Source: Sclerotinia nivalis (taxonomy: Eukaryota > Ascomycota > Leotiomycetes > Helotiales > Sclerotiniaceae). Taken from it: a DNA stretch of 64,000 nucleotides. Of this stretch, positions 1 to 11,024 are shown piece after piece (position 1 is the first letter of the stretch; each line of letters starts with the position of its first letter). The notes under the pieces are model-generated. The model was given only the letters and a program-made list of their open reading frames with translations. It did no database searches and was not told the origin of the DNA. A program made the translations under genes and the position numbers. The stretch is from the NCBI GenBank assembly GCA_029531795.1, contig JAPEIS010000009.1, positions 1,240,001-1,304,000 on the forward strand, read 5' to 3'.

Positions 1-1632
1 ATATGGGAGTCATGGTTTGTGGAAGTGGTCTAACATAATTCTCTTTCTGGGGAAGTTTCTGTTAGACAGCAGTATTGAAGGAATGTACTTGAAGAAGGGA
101 GATGAAAAGGTAGGAGCTCCTCCTAGCAAAGGAAAGATGATAGTGTAAATGGTTAAGCACGGTGGTATCGTGTAAAAGGCAGCAACAATGATAAAATATT
201 GGGGCGACAACGTTAGTATCATAGACCCATAGCATTGTTGACTACAACTTCCGAAAATCAAGTCTTACGTGCGGGATTTCAGACGGACGTAGAGTCGCAG
301 AACTTCAGTCGCAGTTCATAGCATTCTTCCATCAATTGACTGAAGAAAGCCATGGATAAAACTTATCAATTAGATCTGGCACCTTAAATAGAGAAGCAGA
401 ACATTCTACCTGCATGTTGCGTCTAGAAGATGAAAGCATTCACTTCATCCGCCCCCACTCTATCTTCCCAATAGCTTCCTTGCATATATCTTATTGATAT
501 GGTATGTTTTCCATTGAATTTTGGAAAATTGGCCGAGCTAGAATCAGAGCTAGACTTGGAGATGAAAATTCTCTCCTATATCCTCAACATCACATCCAAG
601 ATTCAACACTACACTATAATTCTACAATCACACAACCCAAAAGTTCCCTGAAGTTTAAAACCCATCTCTTGATGGAACATATTAAAGAAACATACTGTAC
701 CCATCCCGTCTTGCTCACCCACTTCATCTCGCTCACTGCTCAACTGAACAATCCACATCAAAAAGGGCTCGCTGATATAATTCCTTGATACTTGACCCTA
801 AGCTCTTTGGAGTTAGATCACGAGCAGTCAAATAGGGCATCGGCATAGAGAAGCGAGTGCCGGGAGTTAGTCTGGATTTAGTAGACTAGCGTAGGAAAAA
901 TGTGAAAATCCGGGGAACTCAAATGTGACATTATCGCGAAAGTTCTGAAGTTTTGGAAAATTTTACTATGTGGGATATGGAGGTGAAGAGATATAAACGA
1001 TGTATGAAATTGGGTGTTTTTATAGTCCTAGATTATTGGCTGAATGTCATGGAATTGTAGTAGGTTGGGTATATGTGTTCATTTAATGAGGCCATTGAGT
1101 TTAGTAACTGGCCGGATTTCAACTCGAACCTGTGACTGAATTTTTGAATAATTCAAATTCTGAAATTATTTTGAATTCATTTGGACGCCCAATTGATCTG
1201 TATACCCAATCTTTCAGATATTATGACGATTCCAGATGCCCAAAAAGTTTCAAGCCCTCAATGTTTGAGATGTCGGATAAACAAGCAATGCTTCACTGAA
1301 GCTAAATGTGAATACAGTCTTTAAAGGACACTATGCTTGTGCATGATCATCCTTCCACATCCTTATTACGCAATTATTGAATGCAGGATGCTCTAGAACC
1401 AAACTTTTGTTCCCCTCCGGCATCGAATATGGTTAGGTAGTTTCTGATATCACAACCCCCTCTAACTTAGCCAAACCCTTAGTCTCAAGCTATTGAATTT
1501 CAATTTGAACCAACATGATCATCATCATCATGAAATAAAAAGAAAACCAGGACCAAAATCAAAATCAAACAAAAAGTTAATCTAACATAAAAATCATCAA
1601 TTCAAGGAAGAGAGTACTGAAAATCAACAAAC
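1..1632. other. Left-end stretch without a supported gene
   Basis: I see no convincing gene here. The short open frames at 10-261 (minus) and 504-788 (plus) have biased, non-domain-like composition and no splice context that extends them. The last 150 bp is A-rich and runs into a good start context (A at -3) for the next gene, so it probably holds that gene's promoter and leader. Confidence 0.5.
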
Positions 1633-2295
1633 ATGAACGATCGAACCCCTCTTGATGATAAATTCATCAACCCCGACCCAAAGCCCGTTGATGATATGTG
1701 CGAGGATTGTCATTTCATGTTGCGGACTCCAAAGGGTATATTTCGGCTCATCACAAGTGGATATCTGCATAAATGGCTTCGATGGACCCACGAAGATATC
1801 TCACTACCAGAAGGCGACAAGCCAGTATCTCCTCCTACCACTCCTCCAAAACAATTTGATCATACACTCCTTGGCTGGGGATGCGTAATCTGCGGGTTAA
1901 TTCTCTCTTCTCCGAAAGCCAGCCAAAAAGGCTCCGAAGTCACACATCCCACTGTCTATTACAAATACAACCAGAAGGTTGGTGCGTTCCGTAGCATCAG
2001 CTTTCGCCCCATCACTGCCAACCAAGCTGGCGAAGAGGTCGAAAATCCATTCAAGGATCAAGTGCTTTCGAGGACTAGCCGGCACCCAACAGTCCTAAAT
2101 ATGACGGAGGTGGTGGAATATTTTCATGAGAATCATATTCATATAAAGGGTGTCATTGTCATAAGGGGAGGTGAGGAAATCCTCAGAGTGCCATGGCACA
2201 TTCCGATGTGGTCTGTTTTTATCCGCAGGGACTTACGCTTCAGAGTCAAGGGAGTTTTTCAACTGTCTTCAAATGAATGGCCAAGTGTCAAGTGA
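1633..2295 (+). CDS. Hypothetical protein with two CxxC pairs, HET-protein N-terminus-like
   Basis: A 220-residue single-exon frame with a good fungal start context. Two CxxC pairs are visible, C23/C26 and C84/C87, about 60 residues apart. This spacing resembles the cysteine region that commonly precedes the HET domain in fungal heterokaryon-incompatibility-type proteins. No HET domain follows, and the protein ends in a short basic and hydrophobic tail. It could be a stand-alone member of that N-terminal family or a gene truncated by an early stop. No signal peptide or membrane segment is evident. No function should be assigned beyond possible zinc binding. The call rests on reading frame, composition and cysteine pattern only. 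Confidence 0.5.
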   Translation: MNDRTPLDDKFINPDPKPVDDMCEDCHFMLRTPKGIFRLITSGYLHKWLRWTHEDISLPEGDKPVSPPTTPPKQFDHTLLGWGCVICGLILSSPKASQKGSEVTHPTVYYKYNQKVGAFRSISFRPITANQAGEEVENPFKDQVLSRTSRHPTVLNMTEVVEYFHENHIHIKGVIVIRGGEEILRVPWHIPMWSVFIRRDLRFRVKGVFQLSSNEWPSVK

Positions 2296-2590
2296 AAACT
2301 TCCTCCGAGTGCCAACCGCATTAACGACTCAAATACCTAAGCAAAGTATTGAATTTTCTAGACTATGTTAGGGGATCTGCGAAAGGAGAAGGATTTTATA
2401 TGACTGGAGATGGTTTTGATTTATTGAAAAGTGGTCCTCTGTATGTAAAATCGTTGTCAGAAATTTGAACGCAATCTTCATCGAAAATATGTAACTAAAC
2501 AAATTGAAGTGCCAATCACGCGAACCATAAATGCAGAAGTACTGTAAATCTTGAATATATATCATTTCATATGGGGATCCATAATTGAGC

Positions 2591-3977
2591 CTACTTGCAC
2601 TGTTCCAGCAATGCTCTCCCATAATCACCTCTGTTGGGCAATCTGTTGCATGTATGAATGTGACATCTCGCTGGACTTGTATTCGTCAAGAAAACTTATT
2701 CAATGTTAGATATGTACCATTAGAGATAAGATGACTTACTGCCACAATGGAAATCCAATTCCATAAATGCTACAGGGCTATGGATACGATAATAATATGG
2801 ATCATCGTCTCCAAATTCTCCAATCCAAGCAAAATGTGTTTCGTCGAGATGCTTTTTAAATAGCGCGACTCTGTGCTCCAAGACTGCATCGGGATAATAC
2901 TCATTGAAAGCTTTGAAAAGCTTAATGACCTGTTCCTGCTTGTCGGCTGGAAACTCAGAAACTGGGCATCCTTCATAGGGAACGATCCTGTTGTCTTGTC
3001 TCGCACCACCCAAGTGTCTTTCGTCAAAAGGGTTCCACCTATCATCTGGAAGACTCTTTCCATCCATACCCTTACTCAAAGTTGCCTTATCTTGTAGTTC
3101 CTTGGGCAAACTTTGCATCAAGCTCAAACTATCCATCTCTTCTGATCTAAATAACCTCAACCCAGCATGTGGACCTTCGTCTATTCTATCAGGTTCTGCT
3201 CCCATGAATGTAGGACCAATCACCATTCTCTTGCCAAGGAATACTACTACATGAGACAAATGATGTCCAAAGAATGTGTATCCCCATGGTTTTGTCATGG
3301 ATGGTATACCAAATAAGCGGAAGTTATAGGAGTGCTCATTGAGTACTTTCTTGCCGTTCACTAGATGGCCAAGAAAATCGTTTGTGAGGCAGCAGGCATG
3401 AATCTTTTCATAACCCTGTTTAGAAGATGAAGCTTTGAGGATGGCATGAATGGCGGTTTGAATTCCTGGGGAACACTCGTCGAGTCGTAGTCCGCCTGTT
3501 TTGTATGAGTATGAGATCAAAATGGAGGTATAATCAATGCTTACCTGGGTTCATGTATAATTCTGGATTCGATCCCAACCTAAACTCATCATCTGTAACA
3601 TCTCCAAATTGAACTACTTTCCTCTGTTCCTGGGACAAAATCTTTAGAAGTTCCTCCGTTTTCGCAATTACCTCCTCAGTTGGCGCACCCTCATCCTCCG
3701 CATAATTATACAGCCCCTCTCTAACATTTCCATCTGATGTGAATCCTTTGTATGGTCGCTCTAAGTTCTTTGCTTCAAGTCGGTTTATCAACCAAGCAGG
3801 AGCCTCAATCTGTCTCCTCGACTCGCACCAACTTAATGCCGTGTGATCTTGTATCCCAGCAATGCGGGGATGATCTGGCGAAGGTATGATATCGCGGAAA
3901 GGAACAGCTGCATCGGAGCGGGGCATTTTAGGGTCTGAAGTTCGAATATATCCAGAGTTTTCTGGTAAAACTGCCAT
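2591..3977 (-). CDS. DUF3500 family protein, three exons
   Basis: The exons on the minus strand are 3977-3545, 3495-2740 and 2694-2591. The introns (3496-3544 and 2695-2739) start GTAAGC and GTAAGT and end CAG and AAG. The joined frame is 1293 nt, or 430 residues plus stop. The first junction restores a YMNPG-GLRLDEC stretch. The last exon restores the family-type C-terminus RLPNRGDYGRALLEQ, which the unspliced frame lacks. DUF3500 proteins are of unknown biochemical function, and no signal peptide is seen here. The gene is divergent from the FAH-family gene at 4675, with about 700 bp between the two starts, so a shared promoter is possible. The exon structure is strongly supported by phase and by recovery of the family C-terminus. 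Confidence 0.9.
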
Positions 3978-4674
3978 ATTGAAATTTGATTGAGATACCT
4001 GGGAGTTATGTTAAGACTGGAGTTTGACAGGAAAGTTATGTCAATAGGTTTCTTGAAAGTATAGGAGGAAACAGTTTAAATATGAATGTTCTTAAATTGA
4101 TATATCGCTACTGGCAGAGCCGAAGCATAACCTGAAAATGACCTCGCCATGGCTTCAGTCGATGTGGAGAGCTTGTGGAATTGCCGAGTCGAATGATACC
4201 GGTGGACTATCCCGGCGTTATTGAAGTTGGGATTTCATCCTGAAGCTTCAGGGAGTTCAATGCTTATTAGTCCCCACAAATTAGCGTTTGAATCCCTGAA
4301 TTCCCCTCAATCCCCCCCACCACTTCCACTTCACGTCTTGTGGGGACTTCAACCTTTCTTACCCGTCCACATTTGACCCAACATATGGATCTCAGTCCGA
4401 GAGAAATTGACCATGCTCGAACGAGCCTCAAGGTGACAGGTATGGATAATACGGTATCGGAGGAGTTGCGGTGATGAAGGTAGTTGTATCGGCTTCCACC
4501 AAAGTAGGATTGAAATGAGTTGGTGAGGGGTCCGAAGCTCTTGTTTAAGTCAAGAACAGTTCTCTTTAATCTCTATCTCTGTTCCCCTCTAAACTTTCTC
4601 AAACCCTCTCACTCCATCCCAACATCTTTTCCAACACCCCAATACAGAAATAATATTTCAACCATACATCAGCC
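3978..4674. promoter_or_regulatory. Divergent intergenic region between DUF3500 and FAH-family genes
   Basis: About 700 bp separates the two outward-facing start codons. No coding frame here looks real. Pyrimidine-rich tracts precede the plus-strand start, with a C/T-rich leader from about 4560 to 4660, as is common in fungal 5' leaders. I see no clear TATA box. The assignment as a bidirectional promoter is inference from gene layout. Confidence 0.45.
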
Positions 4675-5775
4675 ATGCCAGCACCATCATTTGAGCGTAC
4701 GTTGTCCTATAGTTCCGGCTTCCGGCCAAGCACTCGTCTTGACACGCCGACTGACATGCTCTGATTCTAGGTCTTGTACGATTCGTACCTAAAGCCTCTG
4801 AGGAGATACTCATAGGTCAACCAGTAGACTTGGAGCTCGATGTGGGAGCTGCAATCATTGCAGGAAAAGAGGTGAAGGTTGATGTATACAGCGGATCATC
4901 AGTATTAGAACCAGGCAATCCAACTGGAACCATTAAAGAAATTGGAAAGCTTCTATCTCCCCTCGCAGAGTCCGAAGTTGGCACAATTCGGTGTATTGGA
5001 TTAAATGTAAGATACTACTTCTCTGGAGGACATGTGGCATTGACTAATTATTGCACAGTACGTTCAACATGCGCACGAAGTTAAAATGGCCATCCCAGAT
5101 CTACCGACTGTCTTCATGAAACCTTCGACCTCTCTCGCAGATCCATATCCTTCTCCGACAGTTGTCCCAAAATTTGCACTGAAAGATGATTGCTGCGATT
5201 ACGAATCTGAGTTGGTAATTGTGATTGGGAAGAAATGCAAGGACGTCAGCGAGGCTGACGCATTGAAATATGTTTTGGGATATACCGCGGCGAATGATGT
5301 TAGTAGTCGCGCAAGTCAATTTGCGCAAAGTCAGTGGTGCTTCAGTAAAAGTTTTGACGGAGCTTGTCCAATTGGTTTGTCTTCTCAGAGGAATTGGATA
5401 ATTGAAGTTGACAAAATTCTAGGTCCAGTCTTAGTATCAACGAAGCTCATTCCAGACCCATCGAAACTTCGAGTGAGAGGTCTAAAGAATGGAAAAGTTA
5501 TGCAAGATTGCGGAACAGAGTATGAATATTCGATTCCATTTTTAAGCTGTAAACTGACCAACAACAGCGATCTGATCTTCCCCGTCGCGAAAATCGTTTC
5601 TTTCCTCTCGCAGGGTACTACAATGCTGCCAGGTACTATAATTTTGACCGGTACACCTGCAGGTGTTGGTAATAGCTTCACACCAAAAGAATATTTGAGG
5701 GAAGGAGATTCATTCTCCGTTGAGATTTTACCACATATTGGAACTATGATGACCAAGTTTGAATATCAAAAGTAA
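4675..5775 (+). CDS. Fumarylacetoacetate hydrolase-fold family protein, five exons
   Basis: The exons are 4675-4696, 4771-5006, 5059-5374, 5423-5519 and 5568-5775, giving 879 nt or 292 residues plus stop. All four introns are GT-AG, and each junction restores family-type sequence (for example CPIG-PV and CGT-D-DLIF). Acidic metal-ligand positions of the family are visible as E135 and E137 in DYESELV and D166 in ANDVSSR. The C-terminal part carries the LTGTPAGVG motif. Members hydrolyse or isomerise diketo or 2-oxo acids in aromatic catabolism using a divalent metal. The exact substrate cannot be read from the sequence, and ureidoglycolate lyase or oxaloacetate decarboxylase-type activities are alternatives. 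It is probably cytosolic or mitochondrial. The first exon encodes only seven residues. Confidence 0.92.
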
Positions 5776-5957
5776 ATCGAGATTGACAGCACTGGACGAT
5801 TCATCAATATCCAATATGGCAGCAATTATCAATTTAGCACAAGCATTCACTTTCGTTCGGCAGTGAACTTTCATTCGTTCACTCAAGTGGTTCTATTTTC
5901 TGAAATGCTTCCTCTTATTCCCTCTTAGATTTTCAAAATAACTTCATGAGGGTCTTT

Positions 5958-6221
5958 CTAACCACTGTATGAAGCTGCAAACAGCAAGATATCCAGTCGT
6001 GTCCTTGCAGCCACTCTTCTCCCACCTCTCCCCCTGCCCCTTCCCCTGCCCCTTCCCCTGCCCCTGCCTCTGCCCCCGCACCTTCCCCCAGGTCCTCCGT
6101 TTCTTATCAATGGCCGTCTTCCTATTGGAGGTCTTCTGATAGGTCGAACGACTCCGGGTCTAATGGGTCTTCCGCGTCCCCTCCCCCCCACTCGAATAGT
6201 AAGGTCTAGTCGAGGAGGCAT
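5958..6221 (-). CDS. Possible small Arg/Gly-rich (RGG-like) protein
   Basis: An 87-codon minus-strand frame is dominated by R, G and P, with a GRGRGR run over residues ~50-67 and a PIRRPP/RRPLI region before it. Such GAR/RGG composition occurs in RNA-binding tails. It can also arise passively from a C/T-rich simple repeat on the other strand, which is what lies at about 6012-6090. There is no folded domain, no splice evidence and no neighbour that supports it. The sequence just outside the simple repeat also encodes Arg and Pro, which is mildly in favour of a real frame. Low confidence. Confidence 0.25.
   Translation of the reverse strand: MPPRLDLTIRVGGRGRGRPIRPGVVRPIRRPPIGRRPLIRNGGPGGRCGGRGRGRGRGRGRGRGRGGRRVAARTRLDILLFAASYSG
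6012..6090. repeat. C/T-rich simple repeat (CCCCTTCCCCTG-type units)
   Basis: Imperfect tandem units built from CCCCTTCCCCTG and CCCCTG are read on the plus strand. The unit phase is a multiple of three, so the minus strand is translated as a Gly-Arg repeat. Confidence 0.75.
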
Positions 6222-6867
6222 CTTCGCTTGCTATATGTCGGTTATAACGGTTTAGGTGCGGTCAGTATCTCGAACTTCCCCAGGCTTTTTGGAAGCTGCT
6301 TTGCCCAGCCTCTTCTTAATGATGTAAACTATCGTCGTTGTAAGTGGGGCAGCGGGGCTATATTAAAGGATATTTTTTTCCGCCTGTTATTCCAGGGCTT
6401 AGGGGATGTCACTCTTCTTCAGTCTTTGACCCTCTTGATACCTTTTCAATAGTTCAGAATTGTGGAAGTTTCCAGTCTTGAATTATCAAACAACTATAAC
6501 AATGACACAAATGATCATTCTTCAATCGCGATAGAATATTCTGCCAAGATGCGTTTAACTGTCTGCAAGGGTTAAGGCCGGCTATACCGTAGAATGGGGC
6601 TTAGCCACGAAGCAAAGGGTTCGTCATCACATTTATTCTCCTTACGTCCTACTTTATAGTGATTTCCTACAAGAAAGTCTCGTAATTGTGGAATGAGTAA
6701 TATTTACTATCACGAAAAGTTCGGATCGTGACCTGTTATCCAATTTGTACCCCCTAATTCTAGGCAGACGAATTCTGTACTTGCGGCTGAGAAAATCAAA
6801 GCAATATAAATGTAGATATTTTCTTCACCAGAATAAATCATATCAAATAACATTAATTCGAATAAAA

Positions 6868-8022
6868 ATGGCTCCCATTACAATGAAACTCTGCTTGATA
6901 TTTCTCAATCTTTCTCATGCCGTCTATGGCATTATTCAAGCTCCCCCACTTCCTGGATCCCATGCCCTTGGAACCACAGTTTTCCAAGCAACGGACTCAT
7001 CAACCTCTCGTAGTCTAATGCTCTCCTTCTTCTATCCCACCTCCGCTAAAAATTCGACAACCTATGCATTCGCCCCCTCCTTCCCACCAGCCACCGCTCT
7101 CCACCTAGCGGAGAGCTACTCTCTCCCTCCCACTACCCTCCAAGGCTTCACCTCGCGCTCCTACAACGCAGCTCCTATTCTTCTTTCCCACAGCAACACA
7201 TTTGATTTTCCAGTCCTCCTCTTTTCACCAGGCTATGGAAATACCCGTCTCATCTACACAACCATCGCCGAAAACATTGCTTCTCTCGGCTATCTAGTGA
7301 TCACTGTTGATCACCCTTTCGATGTCGATTTCATCGAGTATTCAAATGGCACAATAGCGACTTGGGATGATGTCGACTTTGACAATTATACCCAAGCGAT
7401 TCCCTTTGTAGATGCTAGAGTTAAAGATTTGCAATTTGTGTTGAATTCTCTCTCAAATCCATTATTTACTGCTCAGATTCCTGGGATCTCAAATTCTTCA
7501 TCCAAAGCATACGGATATGGAAAATCTCAACAAACCTTCCAAACTAAAAATATCGGTGCATTCGGACATTCATTAGGTGGAGCATCAGCCTTCTCAGCTA
7601 TGGGCATCGATTCCCGTTTTTCATGTGGAATCAATCTCGACGGTGCATTGATCGGGGAAGTCGTCCAAACAGGGCTTAAATCCCCATTCATGATTATGGC
7701 AAATGAATTCCATTATAGAACCGAAGAAAGAGATGCTACATGGTACGAATTCTGGGCCAATTCTGTGAAGCTTGGAGGATGGAAAAGAGATGTGAGAGTT
7801 AATGGCACGACGCATGGTAGTTACACGGATTTGGCCGTCTGGGCGGGGGTACTGGGGTTAGGGGGATTTGAAGATTTGTTGGGTACCATTCAGGGACAGA
7901 GGATTTTGGAGATTGAGAGTGAGTTTGTTGGGAAGTTTTTTGGGAAGTGGTTGAAGGGGAAGACAGGGAAGGTATTGGATGGTCCTAGTAAGGAATGGAC
8001 GGAGGTGGTTTTTGATTTTTGA
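6868..8022 (+). CDS. Secreted PAF-acetylhydrolase (group VII-type) family esterase
   Basis: I chose the ATG at 6868, giving 384 residues, because it places a hydrophobic signal-like segment at the N-terminus, ending near a VYG-I cleavage-type site about residue 21. The open frame extends 41 codons further upstream but that part is basic and unlike the family. The nucleophile elbow GHSLG is at residues 233-237 (Ser235). Asp258 in INLDG and His316 in TTHGSY are at the expected places for the other triad members. The family hydrolyses short or oxidised sn-2 acyl chains from phospholipids. In fungi the members are mostly uncharacterised secreted esterases. There is a single exon. The substrate is not predictable. 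Confidence 0.85.
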   Translation: MAPITMKLCLIFLNLSHAVYGIIQAPPLPGSHALGTTVFQATDSSTSRSLMLSFFYPTSAKNSTTYAFAPSFPPATALHLAESYSLPPTTLQGFTSRSYNAAPILLSHSNTFDFPVLLFSPGYGNTRLIYTTIAENIASLGYLVITVDHPFDVDFIEYSNGTIATWDDVDFDNYTQAIPFVDARVKDLQFVLNSLSNPLFTAQIPGISNSSSKAYGYGKSQQTFQTKNIGAFGHSLGGASAFSAMGIDSRFSCGINLDGALIGEVVQTGLKSPFMIMANEFHYRTEERDATWYEFWANSVKLGGWKRDVRVNGTTHGSYTDLAVWAGVLGLGGFEDLLGTIQGQRILEIESEFVGKFFGKWLKGKTGKVLDGPSKEWTEVVFDF

Positions 8023-9120
8023 TTTTTGGGGTTGGAAGCTTGAGAAGAAGTGGTTGTAGTTTTTATAGATAGATCTCATGTGTAATGTATTCAATTATAT
8101 TTCCACAGTGCAGGTTTCGAAAACTATTGACCTTGAAAAGATGTGAACGTCGAATTTGGCTCGATATCGTTATTCGGGAGTAATTCATGGACCAAAAGTC
8201 CGTCTTCTGGCTCGTAGCCTGAGATATTGAAAGACTTAATTATATGCTCTCGCCGAGAATATGTGTCCACTTGCAGCCTCCATACATCCCCACTCAAGTA
8301 TTTTGCTCCCAAGACCATGAGGATAAAAGTGTATAAATAGACTCGTCAGAAGCAATTGTGCGGATAGTGGACACTTAATCAAGCGATTTTGAGCGAGATG
8401 ATTGGGGGGACAGGCGAACCCCCTTGCATTCACTTCCAATATACGATATTCACTCTATCCTTCTACCTCTATCAGCTGATCGCCAATCCTTCAAATTCTT
8501 TTGTTGCATATCTGTTACAGGGTGTGAGGCCTGGAAAGGCCTACAACTTTGAGACCTGTGAATCGGCAGGTATTATAGATATCGGTGATACGCCCAGCTT
8601 TGGTATATGAATATGCATAGCATTTCGATTACTACTCGGAGAACTACACAAAAGAAAAAGAGGCATTTTTGCCTATTAACACATTCAGTTTGTTCAAAGG
8701 GCGAAAAACGTGCAATGATGTCCGCCATCGTTCCGGAAGAAAAGGCATATACAGTCTTATGCACCGGAGCTGTATTTTTGCCCATCGTTTCTTCCAGCAT
8801 AGTACTTAGTCCCTGTCTTCCCGGAAAACATAGCTTGTAGTATCTACTATCTTCTTGATCACCCTCGTGGGATTTCGGGTGATGATGATGGTATTCCGGG
8901 ATGCATCTCGAATACCTCGTGATAGAACTCGAAGGATTTGAGAGCAGCATCTTACTGGCATGTCAATGGTTCTGCGAGAAGAAGGTTTTCGATGTGGTCG
9001 CCCTTCTTGAGACCTTTCCGGACATCTACTTCAATGCTAGAAAGCAATATTTGATGGATCCTTATGATATTTGGGATCTGGGTGGGCGGGGGAAGGGTCG
9101 ACATGAGCATTTTCCATTTC
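8023..9120. other. Gene-poor stretch, short frames only
   Basis: Several overlapping short frames exist on both strands (for example 8124-8318 minus, 8573-8950 minus and 8901-9167 plus). None shows a recognisable domain, and I could not splice any pair into a convincing product. The 8124-8318 minus frame has protein-like composition and may be a 3' exon of an unrecognised gene. Confidence 0.35.
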
Positions 9121-9132
9121 CGTCTTTGGACC

Positions 9133-9211
9133 TGAGCTGTTGCTGCTATAGCCTGAGCTGTGGGTGAGCCAAACCTGAGCCAGGCTGAGCAAGTGAGCCA
9201 AGGAGGTGAGC
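9133..9211 (+). repeat. Cluster of seven TGAGC motifs
   Basis: TGAGC starts at 9133, 9153, 9165, 9176, 9186, 9194 and 9207, all on the plus strand, with spacings of 8-20 bp. The regular close packing looks like a binding-site cluster or a decayed minisatellite. Confidence 0.6.
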
Positions 9212-9539
9212 CCACGGTGGACAGGGGCGGCCCGTTTGGGTTCCTCGATTACGACTGCCGCCGGCTAAAATCGAAAAGAGTAAAGCAAGGGTTCTTTCGG
9301 GGCCGATTCTGGATTCCTATTCGCAAAAGCTGCACCAAACGATTTACCGAACCTTGCAAAATTCAACTTCAACGTATGCAAGTACATACCGATCTGTTAA
9401 ACACTCATTCAACTCTTATCTGCTACAAGACGTTATACTCAAATACACACAATACTGCACCTCAACGGCAGTCGATCGACGATTCTGTACGGTTTCAAAG
9501 CGCCAAGGCGCGCGCACGGGCCCGCTGCCGCTTTCGCGG

Positions 9540-9548
9540 GGTATAAAA
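9540..9548 (+). promoter_or_regulatory. TATA-like element
   Basis: GTATAAAAT lies immediately after a very GC-rich segment and before a C/T-rich stretch with ATG codons downstream. The core sequence is a good match to a TATA box, but no supported gene follows it. Confidence 0.35.
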
Positions 9549-10560
9549 TTCTCGCGACTCCATCGCTCGCTCATCCTCCTCCTTCTTCCTTTTCCAACAA
9601 ACCCAAAATCTCCACCTTCGCGACGCTCGATGCTCGCTCTTCATGCGCATTCGGCCCTTCCCACCAGGCTCCCTGATCAGCCACGCCGCAGCTGAGAAGA
9701 CCACGCCAGCAAGTTGTGGGGCAGCTTCAACCAGAATCCACGATCGCCCTCTACAACTTCGATGCTGCTGAGCAGTTGTGACGTGGACCCCCTCACAATC
9801 TGCCTCGCATTGGCTGAGTTACGAGCTTCGCAGCGTCTCAACCTTCTCGCAATCTGCCTCGTCGTCGCACCATCACCATCCCTCGTAGCAGGGCGCCCCG
9901 GAGACTGAGATGCCGTGGACTCAGCCTGCACTCGTTGCAGCACAATAATGCCTCACGACAACGCGGCCTGGCTTCTGCCTAGCAGCGCCGCTGGTGAATG
10001 ACGTGTTTGCAGCAACCTGGTGAGTTTCATCTTGCCGCAGTACATTTCGTATTCGTCATGATTGCGCGGATCTGGGCTGATTCGAGACGGCAGGATCATG
10101 TGACACTCTACGAGGAGCATTGCTTGGATATGCTGAGGATATGCCGATTGGATCGCGACAGCTGCCCATATGAGAGCTGAGACGGCAACGACGAGAATAC
10201 CTGGGATGTGCAAGTCTGCCTGAAGCTTTCGGATGGGCGGATGCGGTGGTATCCGAGGTCATACGACACCTCCCTTCCTTCGATCGTCCCTGCCTCCTTG
10301 TTCAGCTTTTCACGGCCTCGCCGGCGATCGAGAAAGGATGCTGAGATCGGCCGATCGTGGTAGACAGTGAAGTGGAGTTGGTAGCTGCAGATAGGCATCT
10401 TCCGGAATGAGAGCGCAGGATCGAGGGTATCAGGACCTTGCAGCTGCGGTGGATCTCTCTGTACGAGAAAGATAGTATTAACGCTGAGGCGTTTCTGATG
10501 GTGAGGATATCAGGGAGTAAGGTATGGTAGGAGTTGTATGATGAATTGTAGAATAGTTTT

Positions 10561-11024
10561 GCGAAAGCAATATAAGAAGTCTATATAAATCCTTTAATTC
10601 TTTTCTTTATTATTATTTTCTAGTTCAGTTTGTGTAATCAATAGTAAATAGAGAATTCCTTGAATATTTCCAATCATTTCTATATATTCGAAATGGTTAC
10701 TTTTTGTTTTTATTTTTTATATTTATATACCAATTGTTCTGTACTCCAAAAATACAACAATTTGTTGTAAATTTGTTACAAAGCAATCCAGCATTTTCAA
10801 TAAGCTTCAATATAGCAAGCTGAACGAGGCAGTATTCAATATAGTTCGATTAGCAGTAGCTGATGATAATGAAGGGATGAATTTGGAATCCGAGGTAGGT
10901 TTTGAGATCTAGATATTTGGTTGGTAATAATAATAACTAATCTATGGAAATTTGAGTAGAGACCGGCATGGTCTACAACAGTAATGACAACGACGACGAT
11001 TGCGATCTTCCCTTTATCGAATAA
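10561..11024. other. AT-rich spacer
   Basis: Long A/T runs, no open frame of note and no visible repeat pairing with the rest of the window. Confidence 0.4.

Larger units (their letters stand above)
5776..6867. other. Intergenic region with C/T-rich low-complexity tract
   Basis: Apart from the Arg/Gly-rich frame at 5958-6221 I see no gene. The sequence just upstream of 6868 is A-rich and probably contains the leader of the esterase gene. Confidence 0.4.
9121..10560. other. GC-richer island with promoter-like signals, no supported gene
   Basis: Base composition is clearly richer in G and C than the flanks. It has a cluster of TGAGC motifs at 9133-9211 and a TATA-like GTATAAAAT at 9540-9548, followed by a pyrimidine-rich leader-like stretch. 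Downstream frames (for example 9714-9908 plus and 10108-10398 minus) are short and without domains. It may be the remains of a promoter plus gene, or of a mobile element's LTR. Confidence 0.35.

Noticed and set aside
5385..5756. 123-residue minus-strand frame
   Set aside because: Shadow of the FAH-family exons; crosses their introns with no domain of its own.
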